Assembly: GCF_002812705.1 (NCBI RefSeq)
Contig: NZ_CP025030.1
Coordinates: 1,488,001-1,552,000, forward strand
DNA: 64,000 nucleotides
Origin: Achromobacter spanius
GTDB lineage: Bacteria; Pseudomonadota; Gammaproteobacteria; Burkholderiales; Burkholderiaceae_B
Direction: 5' to 3'
Shown here: positions 46,037-55,819 of the stretch, in pieces
How positions within the stretch are numbered: position 1 is the stretch's first letter
Layout: every line of letters begins with the position of its first letter
The notes under the pieces: generated by a model
Databases searched by the model: none
Told to the model about the DNA's origin: nothing
What the model saw: the letters and a program-made list of their open reading frames with translations, nothing else
Made by a program: the position numbers and the translations under genes

Positions 46037-47320
46037 ATGCCCCAGCCTATTGAAGTCATCGCCACCATCCTGTTTGCCGTGGCGGTTCTTCATACCTTTT
46101 CCGTTCCCGTTTTTGCGCGGCTTGCCCATCGCGGCGGCCCGCACGCGGGCATCTGGCATTTGTTCGCCGAGGTGGAGGCAGTGTTCGGCGTCTGGGCATT
46201 TGCGCTGATCGTGACGATGGCGGCGTTGTCAGGCCCCACCAGCGCCATCAACTACATGGACACGCGCAACTTCACCGAGCCGCTGTTCGTTTTCGTGATC
46301 ATGGTGGTGGCGGCCAGCCGGCCGATCCTGGAAATGGTGGGGCTGATGGTGCGCATCGTGGCGCGCGTGCTGCCGCTGCCGCGCGAGCTGGCGACCTTCT
46401 TCGTGGTGATGTCCCTGGTGCCGCTGGGCGGCTCCTTCATTACCGAGCCCGCCGCCATGACGCTGGCCGCCATCTTGCTGCGCGATGCCTATTTCCGCAC
46501 GAGCGGCCGCGCCGGCTTCAAATACCTGACCTTGGGCGTGCTGTTCGTGAACGTGTCCATTGGTGGTGTATTGACGTCCTACGCCGCGCCGCCGGTGCTG
46601 ATGGTGGCATCCACCTTCGGATGGGACGCCGCGCACATGGTGCAGCATTTCGGCTGGCGTGCCGCGGTGGCGGTCCTGCTGAACGCAGGCATCCTGACCT
46701 TCGTCTGCCGTAAGGCGCTGATGGAACGCTCGGTGGGTACGGGCGGCGGGGTGGATGCACCGGATGGGTCGGATTCCCGTCCCCCGGTGCCGGTGCTCGT
46801 CATCCTGGTGCATCTGGCGTTCCTGGTGGCCGTGGTGCTCACCGCCCATCACCCGGCCATCTTCATGGGCCTGCTGATGATGTTCATCGGCTTTTCGGAA
46901 GCCTATAAGCGCCATCAGAACCGCCTGCTGATCAAGGAAGGCCTGATGGTGGGCTTCTTCCTGGCCGGGCTGGTGGTACTGGGCGGCTTGCAAAAATGGT
47001 GGTTGCAGGACTTGCTGGGCGGGCTGGAACCGTTCGTGCTGTTCTGGGGCGCCACGGCGCTGACGGCCATTACCGACAATGCCGCGTTGACGTACCTGGG
47101 CTCGCTGGTCGAAGGCACGAACGAGACTTGGCGCTACATGCTGGTGGCCGGCGCAGTCACGGGCGGCGGCTTGACCGTGATTGCCAACGCGCCCAATCCG
47201 GCAGGCTTCGCCATCTTGAAGAACCACTTCCCGGACGGCAGTATTTCGTCGGGCCGCCTGTTCCTGTCGGCCCTCGCGCCCACCCTGGTCGCGGCCATCA
47301 TGTTCCTGCTTCCGGTATAG
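46037..47320 (+). CDS. Putative Na+/H+ antiporter
   Basis: Polytopic inner-membrane protein (427 aa) with about 11-12 hydrophobic segments and a polar loop (residues ~235-255, GGGVDAPDGSDSRPP). Conserved stretches such as MSLVPLGGSFITEPAAMTLAAILL and ATALTAITDNAALTYLGSLV, with acidic residues inside membrane segments, match the Na_H_antiport_3-type family of uncharacterised cation/proton antiporters. It has its own upstream gap of ~180 bases. Ion specificity has not been shown for this family as far as I know. Confidence 0.82.
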   Translation: MPQPIEVIATILFAVAVLHTFSVPVFARLAHRGGPHAGIWHLFAEVEAVFGVWAFALIVTMAALSGPTSAINYMDTRNFTEPLFVFVIMVVAASRPILEMVGLMVRIVARVLPLPRELATFFVVMSLVPLGGSFITEPAAMTLAAILLRDAYFRTSGRAGFKYLTLGVLFVNVSIGGVLTSYAAPPVLMVASTFGWDAAHMVQHFGWRAAVAVLLNAGILTFVCRKALMERSVGTGGGVDAPDGSDSRPPVPVLVILVHLAFLVAVVLTAHHPAIFMGLLMMFIGFSEAYKRHQNRLLIKEGLMVGFFLAGLVVLGGLQKWWLQDLLGGLEPFVLFWGATALTAITDNAALTYLGSLVEGTNETWRYMLVAGAVTGGGLTVIANAPNPAGFAILKNHFPDGSISSGRLFLSALAPTLVAAIMFLLPV

Positions 47321-47529
47321 GCAAAGGCGGCTGGCGGCACGGGGGGCAGGCCCCCGCGGTGCCGCTTGGCGCCCCAGGGCCGGGCCGGACACCGACGGTT
47401 CATGAAAAACCGCTAAAATTCAAGACTTTCCCGAATTTTTTTCCGGCCTTGCCCTCCCGTCGCCCCAGACTGCATTTGTCTGGCGACCGACGGCTTTTTA
47501 TTTTCCGGGCGCGCGCCTGGGAGCCCTTG

Positions 47530-47862
47530 ATGCCCATCTACGCCTATAAGTGCAGCGCCTGCGGCCATGCCAAAGACGTCTTGCAGAAGCTTTCCGATGC
47601 ACCCCTTTCGGTTTGCCCCGAATGCGGCCAAAGCACGTTTTCCAAGCAGGTGACCGCGGCTGGATTCCAGCTCAAGGGTTCCGGCTGGTACGTCACCGAT
47701 TTCCGTGGCAATGGTTCCGGGGGCGCTGCGCCCACAGGGACGGCGGCCGAAGGTGGGGCGCCTGCTTCGGCGCCGGCCGCCACGCCGGCGGCAACTCCAG
47801 CGGCTCCTGCGGCAGGCGCTCCTGCCGCAAGCGCGCCTGCCGCAGGGTCGTCCGCCACCTAG
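47530..47862 (+). CDS. FmdB-family zinc ribbon protein
   Basis: Small protein (110 aa) opening MPIYAYKCSACGHAKDVLQKLSDAPLSVCPEC, a zinc ribbon with two CxxC pairs (residues 8-11 and 29-32), followed by an alanine/proline-rich tail of ~45 residues that is probably disordered. FmdB proteins are widespread putative regulatory proteins without known mechanism. It lies directly upstream of the DUF502 gene and aspS, a conserved order in betaproteobacteria. Confidence 0.9.
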   Translation: MPIYAYKCSACGHAKDVLQKLSDAPLSVCPECGQSTFSKQVTAAGFQLKGSGWYVTDFRGNGSGGAAPTGTAAEGGAPASAPAATPAATPAAPAAGAPAASAPAAGSSAT

Positions 47863-47872
47863 AGCCCTTGCG

Positions 47873-48544
47873 ATGCGGATGCGCCTTATCAAAAAGTACT
47901 TCATCACCGGCCTGCTGATCTGGGTTCCCCTGGTCATCACGGTGTGGGTGCTGGGTTTGCTGGTCGCCACCCTGGAAGGGTTCGTGCCTGGCTTTCTGTC
48001 GTCCGAATCGCTGTTCGGCATCGACATCCCCGGCTTCCGCTTCGTCCTGGTCATTGTGGTGGTGCTGTTGACGGGCGTGTTTGCGGCTAACCTGATCGGC
48101 CGTACCATGGTGGACCAGTGGGAAAACCTGCTCGGCCGTATTCCGCTGGTGCGTTCCATCTATAACTCGGTCAAGCAGGTCAGCGATACCGTGCTTGCCC
48201 CGAACGGACAGGCGTTTCGCCGCGCGGTGCTGGTGCAGTATCCGCGGGCGGGTTCCTGGACCATCGCTTTTGTCACCGGCACACCCAGCGGTGAAGTGGC
48301 CAGCCTGATGCCAGGCGACCACATCAGCGTGTATGTGCCGACGACGCCGAACCCCACGTCCGGCTTTTTCCTGATGATGCCTCGCGCTGATGTGATTGAT
48401 CTTCAGATGAGCGTGGACGCGGCTTTGAAGTACATCGTTTCCATGGGCGTGGTCGCCCCGGCCCAGGCGCTTGCGCCCGAGGGCCAACCGGCTTCGCTCT
48501 CTCCGGCGCCTGGCGTGCAAGACGCGCCGCGCGCCGATTCGTAA
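47873..48544 (+). CDS. DUF502 family membrane protein
   Basis: Inner-membrane protein (223 aa) with two N-terminal helices ([23 protein letters not shown] and [20 protein letters not shown]) and a soluble C-terminal domain containing [17 protein letters not shown] and [12 protein letters not shown], typical of DUF502. Two possible ATG starts (47873, 47879) differ by two residues. Its position between fmdB and aspS with short gaps suggests cotranscription. Function unknown. Confidence 0.88.
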   Translation: MRMRLIKKYFITGLLIWVPLVITVWVLGLLVATLEGFVPGFLSSESLFGIDIPGFRFVLVIVVVLLTGVFAANLIGRTMVDQWENLLGRIPLVRSIYNSVKQVSDTVLAPNGQAFRRAVLVQYPRAGSWTIAFVTGTPSGEVASLMPGDHISVYVPTTPNPTSGFFLMMPRADVIDLQMSVDAALKYIVSMGVVAPAQALAPEGQPASLSPAPGVQDAPRADS

Positions 48545-48584
48545 CCCTTACGCTCAAACTAAGCACACAACGGAGTCATCCCGC

Positions 48585-50369
48585 ATGCGTACCTGCTACA
48601 CCGGCCAGGTTTGCCGTGACCATCTCGGCCAGACCGTCACCCTGTACGGCTGGGTGAACCGCCGCCGCGACCACGGCGGGGTCATCTTCATCGACTTGCG
48701 CGACCGCGCGGGCCTGGCCCAGATCGTGTTCGATCCGGACAACGCCGCCTTCGCCACCGCCGAGCGCCTGCGCAATGAATTCTGCGTCCGCGTCACCGGC
48801 CTGGTGCGCGAGCGTCCGGCCGGCACCGCCAACAGCGAACTGGCTTCGGGCGAAATCGAAGTGCTGTGCAAGGAAGTCGAAATCCTGAACGCGTCGGTCA
48901 CGCCGCCGTTCCAGTTGGATGACGACAACCTGTCGGAAACCACCCGCCTGACGCACCGCGTGCTGGACCTGCGCCGCCCGCAAATGCAGCGCAACCTGAT
49001 GCTGCGTTACCGCGTGTCGATCGAAACGCGCAAGTTCCTGGACCAGCTGGGCTTCATCGATATCGAAACCCCGATGCTGGCCAAGAGCACGCCCGAAGGC
49101 GCGCGCGACTACCTGGTGCCTTCGCGTGTCAACGCCGGCCACTTCTTCGCGCTGCCGCAGTCGCCGCAGTTGTTCAAGCAGATGCTGATGGTGTCGGGCT
49201 TTGACCGCTACTACCAGATCACCAAGTGCTTCCGCGACGAAGACTTGCGCGCTGACCGTCAGCCCGAATTCACTCAGATCGACTGCGAAACCTCGTTCCT
49301 GAACGAGTTCGAGATCCGTGAAATCTTCGAGAACCTGATCCGTCACGTCTTCAAGGTCGTGCAGGGTGTGGACCTGGCGTCGCCGTTCCCCATCATGCCG
49401 TGGACGGAAGCGATGCGCCGCTACGGTTCGGACAAGCCGGACCTGCGCGTGAAGCTCGAATTCACCGACATGACCGACGTCATGCGTGATGTGGACTTCA
49501 AGGTGTTTGCCGCCGCCGCCACGGCGCCCGGCAGCCGCGTGGTCGCCCTGCGCGTGCCCGGCGGCGCGGAAATGTCCCGCAGCGAAATCGACGGCTACAC
49601 GCAGTTCGTCGGCATCTACGGCGCCAAGGGCCTGGCCTACATCAAGGTCAACGAAGTGGCCAAGGGCCGTGATGGCCTGCAATCGCCCATCGTCAAGAAC
49701 CTGCACGACGCCGCGCTGGCCGAACTGGTCAAGCGCACCGGCGCGCAAGATGGCGACATCATTTTCTTTGGCGCGGATCGCGAGAAGGTCGTCAACGACG
49801 CCATCGGCGCGCTGCGCGTGAAGATCGGCCACAGCGAATTCGGCAAGAAGACGGGCCTGTTCGAAGCCGGTTGGCAGCCGCTGTGGGTGGTTGACTTCCC
49901 GATGTTCGAATACGACGAGGAAGACGGCCGCTACACCGCTGCCCACCACCCGTTCACCAGCCCGAAGGACGGCCACGAAGACTTCCTGGAAACCGATCCC
50001 AGCAAGGCGTTCGCCAAGGCCTACGACATGGTGCTGAACGGTTGGGAAATCGGCGGCGGCTCGGTCCGTATCCACCGCGAAGAAGTGCAAAGCAAGGTGT
50101 TCCGCGCGCTGAAGATCGGCGCCGAGGAAGCCCAGGAAAAGTTCGGCTACCTGCTGGACGCGCTGCAGTATGGCGCGCCTCCGCACGGTGGTATCGCGTT
50201 CGGTCTGGACCGCATCGTCACGATGATGACCGGCGCCGAATCGATCCGCGACGTGATCGCCTTCCCGAAGACGCAACGCGCTCAGGATCTGCTGACGCAA
50301 GCGCCTTCCGAAGTCGACGAAAAGCAGCTGCGCGAATTGCACATCCGCTTGCGTAACGTCGAAAAGTAA
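48585..50369 (+). CDS. aspS: Aspartyl-tRNA synthetase
   Basis: Class II aminoacyl-tRNA synthetase (594 aa) charging tRNA-Asp. Layout: N-terminal OB-fold anticodon-binding domain (residues ~1-105, [20 protein letters not shown]), the catalytic core with motif 2 ([19 protein letters not shown]), an inserted GAD domain (residues ~290-420) and motif 3 ([10 protein letters not shown]). CGGAG precedes the ATG at 48585. The presence of the bacterial GAD insert fits either a discriminating or a nondiscriminating enzyme; Alcaligenaceae typically use the latter with GatCAB, but this is not decided here. Confidence 0.97.
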   Translation: MRTCYTGQVCRDHLGQTVTLYGWVNRRRDHGGVIFIDLRDRAGLAQIVFDPDNAAFATAERLRNEFCVRVTGLVRERPAGTANSELASGEIEVLCKEVEILNASVTPPFQLDDDNLSETTRLTHRVLDLRRPQMQRNLMLRYRVSIETRKFLDQLGFIDIETPMLAKSTPEGARDYLVPSRVNAGHFFALPQSPQLFKQMLMVSGFDRYYQITKCFRDEDLRADRQPEFTQIDCETSFLNEFEIREIFENLIRHVFKVVQGVDLASPFPIMPWTEAMRRYGSDKPDLRVKLEFTDMTDVMRDVDFKVFAAAATAPGSRVVALRVPGGAEMSRSEIDGYTQFVGIYGAKGLAYIKVNEVAKGRDGLQSPIVKNLHDAALAELVKRTGAQDGDIIFFGADREKVVNDAIGALRVKIGHSEFGKKTGLFEAGWQPLWVVDFPMFEYDEEDGRYTAAHHPFTSPKDGHEDFLETDPSKAFAKAYDMVLNGWEIGGGSVRIHREEVQSKVFRALKIGAEEAQEKFGYLLDALQYGAPPHGGIAFGLDRIVTMMTGAESIRDVIAFPKTQRAQDLLTQAPSEVDEKQLRELHIRLRNVEK

Positions 50370-50450
50370 GGGACCCCCCCGAGGCGCCGGGGGCGCCTCC
50401 CCCCCAGGGGGGCGCCTCACGGGACCGGCGGAGCCGGATCCTCGGCGGCC
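50370..50450. repeat. GC-rich intergenic inverted repeat element
   Basis: A stretch of nested, almost pure G/C palindromes: GAGGCGCC-GGG-GGCGCCTC, then GGCGCCTCCCCCC / GGGGGGCGCC, ending with ACCGGCGGAGCCGG. The two arms GGCGCCTC and GAGGCGCC allow alternative hairpins. It looks like a dispersed REP-type element of Achromobacter/Bordetella genomes; it may also terminate aspS. The following ~195 bases to 50646 contain no gene I support. Confidence 0.5.
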
Positions 50451-50646
50451 CGGCTTGTGGCGCGGCATGGGCTTGCGGCGGGTTGCGTTCTTTGGCGGCT
50501 TGGCTTGCGATAAGTGTGTTCTTGTTGCGGCTAGGGCTTGCTGAATTGGAGTAATCTGGCAAACGCCGCTTTGTTGGCGGTGCTTGCCGGGGCTGCTTTT
50601 GGGCCCGGCTTGTGGTTCCTCTGCTTTCAAAGGCGCCATCGCTTTT

Positions 50647-51513
50647 ATGTCGCTCATCCGTGTCGTCAGCTACAACATTCACAAGGGCCGTTCGGCATTG
50701 GGCCGGCTCGACTCCCTGAATGAACTTCGCTTGGGGCTGTATGGCCTGCGCCCAGATTTGGTCTTCCTGCAGGAAGTCCAGGGCCGCAACGAGCAACGAT
50801 CCCTGCTCCACGCGCAACACGAATCCCTGGCCGCCGCCTTGCGGCTGGACGTGGCTTACGGCCGCAATGCTGTCCGCCACGCCACGGACCATGGCAACGC
50901 GCTGCTGTCGCGCTTTCCCATTCTTGATCACGAAAACCTCGACATCTCCGACCATCGCCTGGAGCAACGTGGCCTGCTGCATGCGCGCATCGACGTGGGC
51001 GACCGGCCGGTGCATTGCTTTGTGGTGCATCTGGGCCTGTTTGCCGGCAGCCGCACGCGCCAGGTGCTGGCGTTGACCGAGCGGATCCGACGCATGGTGC
51101 CGGACGGTGAGCCCATTCTGATCGCAGGGGATTTCAACGATTGGAATGACCGGCTGGCGCCGCTGTTCGTTCAACAGTTGGGGCTGTATGAAGTGTTTTC
51201 CCATGCGCCCCGCAGTCATGGCGGCGAATTGCCGCGCTTGCGCGATTCAGTCAAACGGCTGAGCAACGCGCTGCGCGGGTTGCCCAATGGCGGCTTATCC
51301 GTCATGGAACGCACCAACCAACTTGGCATGGACGGCAGCGCGCGCATGCTGCAGCCGCCGCCCCGCACGTTTCCCGCCGTGTTCCCGTGGTTTCGCCTGG
51401 ACCGCATTTACCAGCGCGGGTTTGCCGTGCGCAGCGCGCGCGTGTTGCGCGGCCGGGAGTGGGCGCGGCTGTCGGATCACTCCCCCTTGCTGGCGGAGCT
51501 GGAACTTCCGTGA
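50647..51513 (+). CDS. Endonuclease/exonuclease/phosphatase (EEP) family protein
   Basis: Metal-dependent phosphodiesterase fold (288 aa) with the family residues in order: VVSYNIHKG (Asn), FLQEV (Glu), DHGNALLSR, CFVVHLGL (His), GDFNDWNDR (Asp/Asn pair) and LSDHSPLLAEL (Asp-His). The MSLIRVV start fits the family. It overlaps the next gene, a cardiolipin-synthase-like phospholipase D, by four bases (GTGA), so the two are coupled and probably work on membrane phospholipids; that link is inferred from neighbouring genes in this order. Confidence 0.9.
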   Translation: MSLIRVVSYNIHKGRSALGRLDSLNELRLGLYGLRPDLVFLQEVQGRNEQRSLLHAQHESLAAALRLDVAYGRNAVRHATDHGNALLSRFPILDHENLDISDHRLEQRGLLHARIDVGDRPVHCFVVHLGLFAGSRTRQVLALTERIRRMVPDGEPILIAGDFNDWNDRLAPLFVQQLGLYEVFSHAPRSHGGELPRLRDSVKRLSNALRGLPNGGLSVMERTNQLGMDGSARMLQPPPRTFPAVFPWFRLDRIYQRGFAVRSARVLRGREWARLSDHSPLLAELELP

Positions 51514-52721
51514 AGACCGAGCAGGTCAAGCTGGAATGGACGGACGGCAACAACATCCGCTTGTTGCAGAACGGCGCCGACTTCTTCCCCGCGCTGTGTT
51601 CGGCTATCGACGCCGCGCAGGTCAGCGTGCATCTGGAAACCTATATTTTCATGGTGGATCGCACCGGCTCGCAGGTGCTGGAGTGCCTGACGGCGGCGGC
51701 GCGGCGCGGCGTCAAAGTGCGGGTGGTGCTGGACGGCTTCGGCAGCGCCATGAACGTCGAGCACGTGCGCGCGATGCTGCTGGACGCAGGCGCCCAATGC
51801 CGCATCTTCCGGCCTGAACCGCGCTGGTTCGCTCGCTTTATTCCGTCGCGCAGCCGGCTGCGACGGCTGCATCGCAAGGTCACCATTGTGGATGGACGCA
51901 TTGCGTTCATCGGCGGCATCAACGTCATCGATGATTACGATGATTTGGATCCTACGGACGGCATCTCCGCGCCGCGCTTTGATTTCGCGGTGCAGGTAGA
52001 AGGCCCGCTCGTCACCGAAGCGGCCTACGCGCAGGACTTGCTGTGGGTGCGCTTGAATTGGGCGCGGTTGCGGCGCCATCCGCGCGACTGGAGCCGCATG
52101 CGGCTCACCAAGCCGCACCATGCGCCGGTTGAACCTTGCGGCACCTTGCGCGCGGCGCTGGTGCTGCGTGACAACCTGCGGTATCGCCAGACGTTCGAAC
52201 GCGCGTATCTGTATGGCATCACTCAGGCGCGTCGCGACATTCTTATCGCCAACGCGTATTTCTTTCCCGGGCGCCAGTTCCGACGCGCACTGGCCAAAGC
52301 CGCCGCGCGTGGTGTGCGGGTACGGTTGCTGCTGCAAGGCAAGGTCGAATACCGCATGCAGTACCACGCCACCCGTTCCCTATACGACCAGTTGCTGCGC
52401 GACGGCATCGAGATCTTCGAGTACATGCCGGGATACCTGCATGCCAAGGTCGCCGTCATTGATAACGTGGCCACGGTGGGTTCGTCCAATCTGGATCCGT
52501 TCAGCCTGCTGCTGGCGCGCGAGGCCAACGTCGTCGTCGACAGCCAGCCCTTTGCGTGGGACCTGCAAGAACGCCTGGAAGCGGCCATACGCGAAGGCGG
52601 CCGCTTCATCCGGCCGTTGGATTACCAGCGCCGGGGATGGTTGCGGCGCTGGGTGGACGCGGTGTCCTATACGCTGCTGCGCATCGGCGTGGCGTTGACG
52701 GGGTCGTCGGATAAATACTGA
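51510..52721 (+). CDS. clsB: Cardiolipin synthase B-type phospholipase D
   Basis: Phospholipase D superfamily enzyme (403 aa, GTG start overlapping the previous stop). Two HKD motifs are seen: LHRKVTIVDGRIAFIGG (residues ~114-130) and LHAKVAVIDNVATVGSSN (~312-330). No N-terminal membrane helices precede the first domain, which fits ClsB rather than ClsA. It probably joins phosphatidyl groups to make cardiolipin or phosphatidylglycerol at the inner membrane. Coupling to the EEP gene parallels the E. coli ybhP-clsB arrangement. Confidence 0.9.
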   Translation: MKTEQVKLEWTDGNNIRLLQNGADFFPALCSAIDAAQVSVHLETYIFMVDRTGSQVLECLTAAARRGVKVRVVLDGFGSAMNVEHVRAMLLDAGAQCRIFRPEPRWFARFIPSRSRLRRLHRKVTIVDGRIAFIGGINVIDDYDDLDPTDGISAPRFDFAVQVEGPLVTEAAYAQDLLWVRLNWARLRRHPRDWSRMRLTKPHHAPVEPCGTLRAALVLRDNLRYRQTFERAYLYGITQARRDILIANAYFFPGRQFRRALAKAAARGVRVRLLLQGKVEYRMQYHATRSLYDQLLRDGIEIFEYMPGYLHAKVAVIDNVATVGSSNLDPFSLLLAREANVVVDSQPFAWDLQERLEAAIREGGRFIRPLDYQRRGWLRRWVDAVSYTLLRIGVALTGSSDKY

Positions 52722-52730
52722 AGCGCCGAC

Positions 52731-53600
52731 TCAGGTACGGCGCTTGATCAGCCCCAAGGCCAGCGCGGTGCCAACCAGGATGATGGCGGCGCCCAGCGCG
52801 ATGGACGGCGTGATGCTTTCGTCCAACAACCACGCGCCCCACACCACGCCGAAAATCGGCACCAGGAAGGTGACGCTGACGGCGGCGGTCGGCCCCACAT
52901 TGGCGATCAGCCGGAAGAAAATGATGTAGGCCGCGCCGGTGCAGACGACAGCCAGCAAGATCGTGGAGATCCAGGCGGTCATCGACGCGGGCGTCTCCGG
53001 CCAAGCCGACACGGCCAGCGGCAGCAGCACGAGCGAGGCCGCGATCATGCTGCCCGTGGCGCTGGCCAAGGCGTCCACGCCGGTCAGGAAACGCTTGGTC
53101 CAGTTGGCGGCGATGCCGTAGAACACGGGCGCCGACACGGCGGCCAGCACGGCGGGCCCGGTGCCCCCGGCCTGGAAATTCAGCTTGTCCCACACCAGCA
53201 CGATGATGCCCACGAACCCGATCAACAGGCCCAGCGACCGCATCCACGGCAACCTGTCTTTCAGCCACAGCCACCCGACGACCGCGCCCCATACCGGCGT
53301 CACCGCGTTGGCCACCGACAGGAACCCAGCGCCCAGCGATTGCGCCGCGTAGGCATACAGCAGGAAGGGCACGGCGGCGTTCAAGGTGCCCACCACCAGC
53401 AGCGCCTTCCAGTGCCGCGCAATCAAGGGCAGCTTGCCGCGCCAGATGGCCGCCGGCAGCAGGAACAGCGCCGCCAGGCCGACACGCAATTCGATCAGGG
53501 CGATGGGCCCGAAGTCCTGCACGGCAAGGCGCATGAACAGAAAAGAGCCGCCCCAGACCGCCGCCAGCAGCAGCAGGTCCAACAGATTGCGTTGACGCAT
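52731..53600 (-). CDS. EamA/DMT-family transporter
   Basis: Drug/metabolite transporter superfamily member (289 aa) with ten predicted membrane helices in two EamA repeats (AVWGGSFLFMRLAVQDFGP at the start of repeat 1 and SAPVFYGIAANWTKRFL at the start of repeat 2). It lies 18 bases downstream of the DHA2 exporter gene on the same strand, so the two may share an mRNA. The transported substrate is unknown; amino acid or drug export is typical. Confidence 0.88.
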   Translation of the reverse strand: MRQRNLLDLLLLAAVWGGSFLFMRLAVQDFGPIALIELRVGLAALFLLPAAIWRGKLPLIARHWKALLVVGTLNAAVPFLLYAYAAQSLGAGFLSVANAVTPVWGAVVGWLWLKDRLPWMRSLGLLIGFVGIIVLVWDKLNFQAGGTGPAVLAAVSAPVFYGIAANWTKRFLTGVDALASATGSMIAASLVLLPLAVSAWPETPASMTAWISTILLAVVCTGAAYIIFFRLIANVGPTAAVSVTFLVPIFGVVWGAWLLDESITPSIALGAAIILVGTALALGLIKRRT

Positions 53601-53618
53601 GATGTGTCTCGGTTTGCC

Positions 53619-55037
53619 TTATTTCCGGCCAGTGACCAGATTCTTCATCTTGACTCGATGCGCAAGCAGCGCGCAGGCCAGGGACAGGACAATACACAAG
53701 ACCAGGCCGGCCCGCACTCCGTTTAGTACCGTGCCGTGTGAAATCATGATGCCCACCAGCGCGGTACCCAAGGCGCTGCCGATCGCGCGCGTGGTCTGGA
53801 CCAGCGCCGACGCCACGCCCACGTCGCGGCGTTCGCTCAGCATCTGCATGAAGAGCGTCAGATTGGGAAGTAGAAAGCCCAGCGCGCAGCCGTTGACGAA
53901 GAAAGCGGCAAGAATCCACCAGGCCGAGGTCCCGGGCGAGATCAACAGCACCATCAGCGTACCGCCCGCCAGGAGGAGGCCGCCGAACACCATCAGGCGT
54001 TGCGGTTCAGTCTGCTTGGGAAACATCCGGCCATTGATGATGCTGCCGACTGAAATCGCCGCGACCAGCGGGGTCAGCAGCAAACCCGCTTCGCTGGGCG
54101 AGTAGCCCAACACCTGCTGCAACAACAGCGGGCTATAGAAGATCAGCACAAACATGACCGCGCCCACCATCATGGCGGACAGGTTCAGCAGGCGGGATTC
54201 CTGCCCGGCCAGCACGCGTAGCGGAAAAATGGGGGACTTTACGCGGCGTTCGGTGGGGATAAGGATGGCGATGGCGGCCACGCCAATCACCGCCAACATG
54301 GCACCCAGCAAGGGATGGGCATGTTCGCCCCGGGCGAAGGCCAGTTCCAGCGCCGCCAGCGGGGCGCCCACGGCCAAGACCAGCAAGATGGCGCCTACCC
54401 AGTCGATCTTGCGGCTGCCATCGTGCATGGGGCGGATGCGCGGGAAGTAGCGCGCCAACAGAAAAAACGCGCCGGCGGCCGCGATAGGCGAAATGAAGAA
54501 CGCCGCACGCCATCCCAGCGCCTGGGTCGCCGCGCCGCCCAGCACCGGGCCGATCCCGCTGGCCATGGCAAACGCGGCGGACACCAAGGCCATCCAGCGC
54601 ACCCGCTGCTTGGCATCGGGAAACAGGTCGGCCGGCGCCGCGAACGCGGTGGCGATCATCATGCCGCCGCCGACCCCTTGAAGGGTGCGGAACACGATCA
54701 GTTGCGTCATGGACTGCGCCAGTCCACAGGCGATGGAGCCCAGCGCGATGATAAGCACGGACACCAGCATCAAGGGCTTGCGGCCGAACATGTCGCCCAG
54801 CCGGCCAAAGATCAGGATGGACGCCGCGGTGGCCAGCAGATAGCCGGTGCCCACCCAGGCGTAAAGCGCCATGCCGTTCAGGGCCTCGGCCACGCGAGGC
54901 AGGGTGGTGCTGATAATGGTGGAATCCAGCGCGGCCAGCACCACCGTCGCCGACACGCCCGCCATGGCCATCAGCAAGTCTCGTCGAGAGCGAGGGGATT
55001 CGGCGGCTGGCTGTGTCGGTGGCGGCGGCGGAGTCAT
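53619..55037 (-). CDS. MFS transporter, DHA2 (14-helix) type
   Basis: Multidrug-type proton antiporter (472 aa) with about 14 hydrophobic segments. The motif C region in helix 5 (SGIGPVLGGAATQALGWRAAFFI) and the loop-2/3 motif A (GRLGDMFGRKPLML) are clear. It sits between the CoxG-like gene upstream (33-base gap) and the EamA transporter downstream (18-base gap), so the three may form an operon. No adjacent regulator is visible. Confidence 0.9.
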   Translation of the reverse strand: MTPPPPPTQPAAESPRSRRDLLMAMAGVSATVVLAALDSTIISTTLPRVAEALNGMALYAWVGTGYLLATAASILIFGRLGDMFGRKPLMLVSVLIIALGSIACGLAQSMTQLIVFRTLQGVGGGMMIATAFAAPADLFPDAKQRVRWMALVSAAFAMASGIGPVLGGAATQALGWRAAFFISPIAAAGAFFLLARYFPRIRPMHDGSRKIDWVGAILLVLAVGAPLAALELAFARGEHAHPLLGAMLAVIGVAAIAILIPTERRVKSPIFPLRVLAGQESRLLNLSAMMVGAVMFVLIFYSPLLLQQVLGYSPSEAGLLLTPLVAAISVGSIINGRMFPKQTEPQRLMVFGGLLLAGGTLMVLLISPGTSAWWILAAFFVNGCALGFLLPNLTLFMQMLSERRDVGVASALVQTTRAIGSALGTALVGIMISHGTVLNGVRAGLVLCIVLSLACALLAHRVKMKNLVTGRK

Positions 55038-55070
55038 GCTGCCTAGGATATCACCGGCCCACTAGGGTTT

Positions 55071-55640
55071 TCACTTGTAAAACGAGTGATACCCCCAGAA
55101 AACCGCGATAACCAGCACGACCAACAACCATGACCATCGGGAATTGGACAGGCCGCGGGGTTCGGGCTCGGGAGGAGGGGGCGGCGGCGCGACGCGCGGC
55201 TGGGCCGCCATGTGGTCGATGAAGGCGGCAAAGAACTTCTGGATGATCTTGTCGCCCGCTTTCAGCAGCAGGCCTTCCCCGCACTCGGCCAACTTGCCCC
55301 CGGCCATGCCCGCCACGGTGTAGGCGACGCGGGTGCCTTGGTCCTTGGTGCTGAGGTTGACCTGCGCGGTACCGATGGCCAGGCAGGCTGCGCGGCCCTT
55401 GCCTTCGAAGACCAGCGTGCAACTGTCAGGGGCGTTGACGTCCGAGAGCAGGATCTCGCCCTCGTAGTCGGTGTCGATCCCCGCGATGTTGGCCCGCAAG
55501 GTGACGGCGTATTCGGTAGGGGACCGTTGCGTCACGTTCACGCATCCCGGTATGCATCGCTGCAACACCGCCGGATCCGTGAGGGAATCCCAGGTTTGGT
55601 GCTGGGTGGAGGGAATCCATTGGGCATCGGCAATGCGCAT
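55071..55640 (-). CDS. CoxG-like SRPBCC protein with C-terminal membrane anchor
   Basis: Protein of 189 residues. Residues 1-145 form the SRPBCC/CoxG domain (LTDPAVLQRCIPGCVNVT, YTVAGMAGGKLAECGEGLL, FFAAFIDHM). A proline-rich linker (residues ~148-160) and one hydrophobic helix at the C terminus (WSWLLVVLVIAVFWGYHSFY) anchor it to the membrane. In carboxydotrophs CoxG recruits CO dehydrogenase to the membrane, but no coxMSL genes are present here. It may serve another molybdenum hydroxylase elsewhere or bind a lipid. Confidence 0.87.
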   Translation of the reverse strand: MRIADAQWIPSTQHQTWDSLTDPAVLQRCIPGCVNVTQRSPTEYAVTLRANIAGIDTDYEGEILLSDVNAPDSCTLVFEGKGRAACLAIGTAQVNLSTKDQGTRVAYTVAGMAGGKLAECGEGLLLKAGDKIIQKFFAAFIDHMAAQPRVAPPPPPPEPEPRGLSNSRWSWLLVVLVIAVFWGYHSFYK

Positions 55641-55819
55641 GGCTGTCTCCTTGCTTGGCGTTGTTGTAAGTTCATTTTGGACTTAATCCACGGAAATGCC
55701 AACCATACGTCGGCAGGCGCTGAGTGGGGCCCGAGTATGCGCATGGCGTGGAGGTAAAATACCGAGTTCCGCTGGCCATACCCGAGGGGTGGCGGCAATC
55801 TACTCTGGCGCGCATTTCC

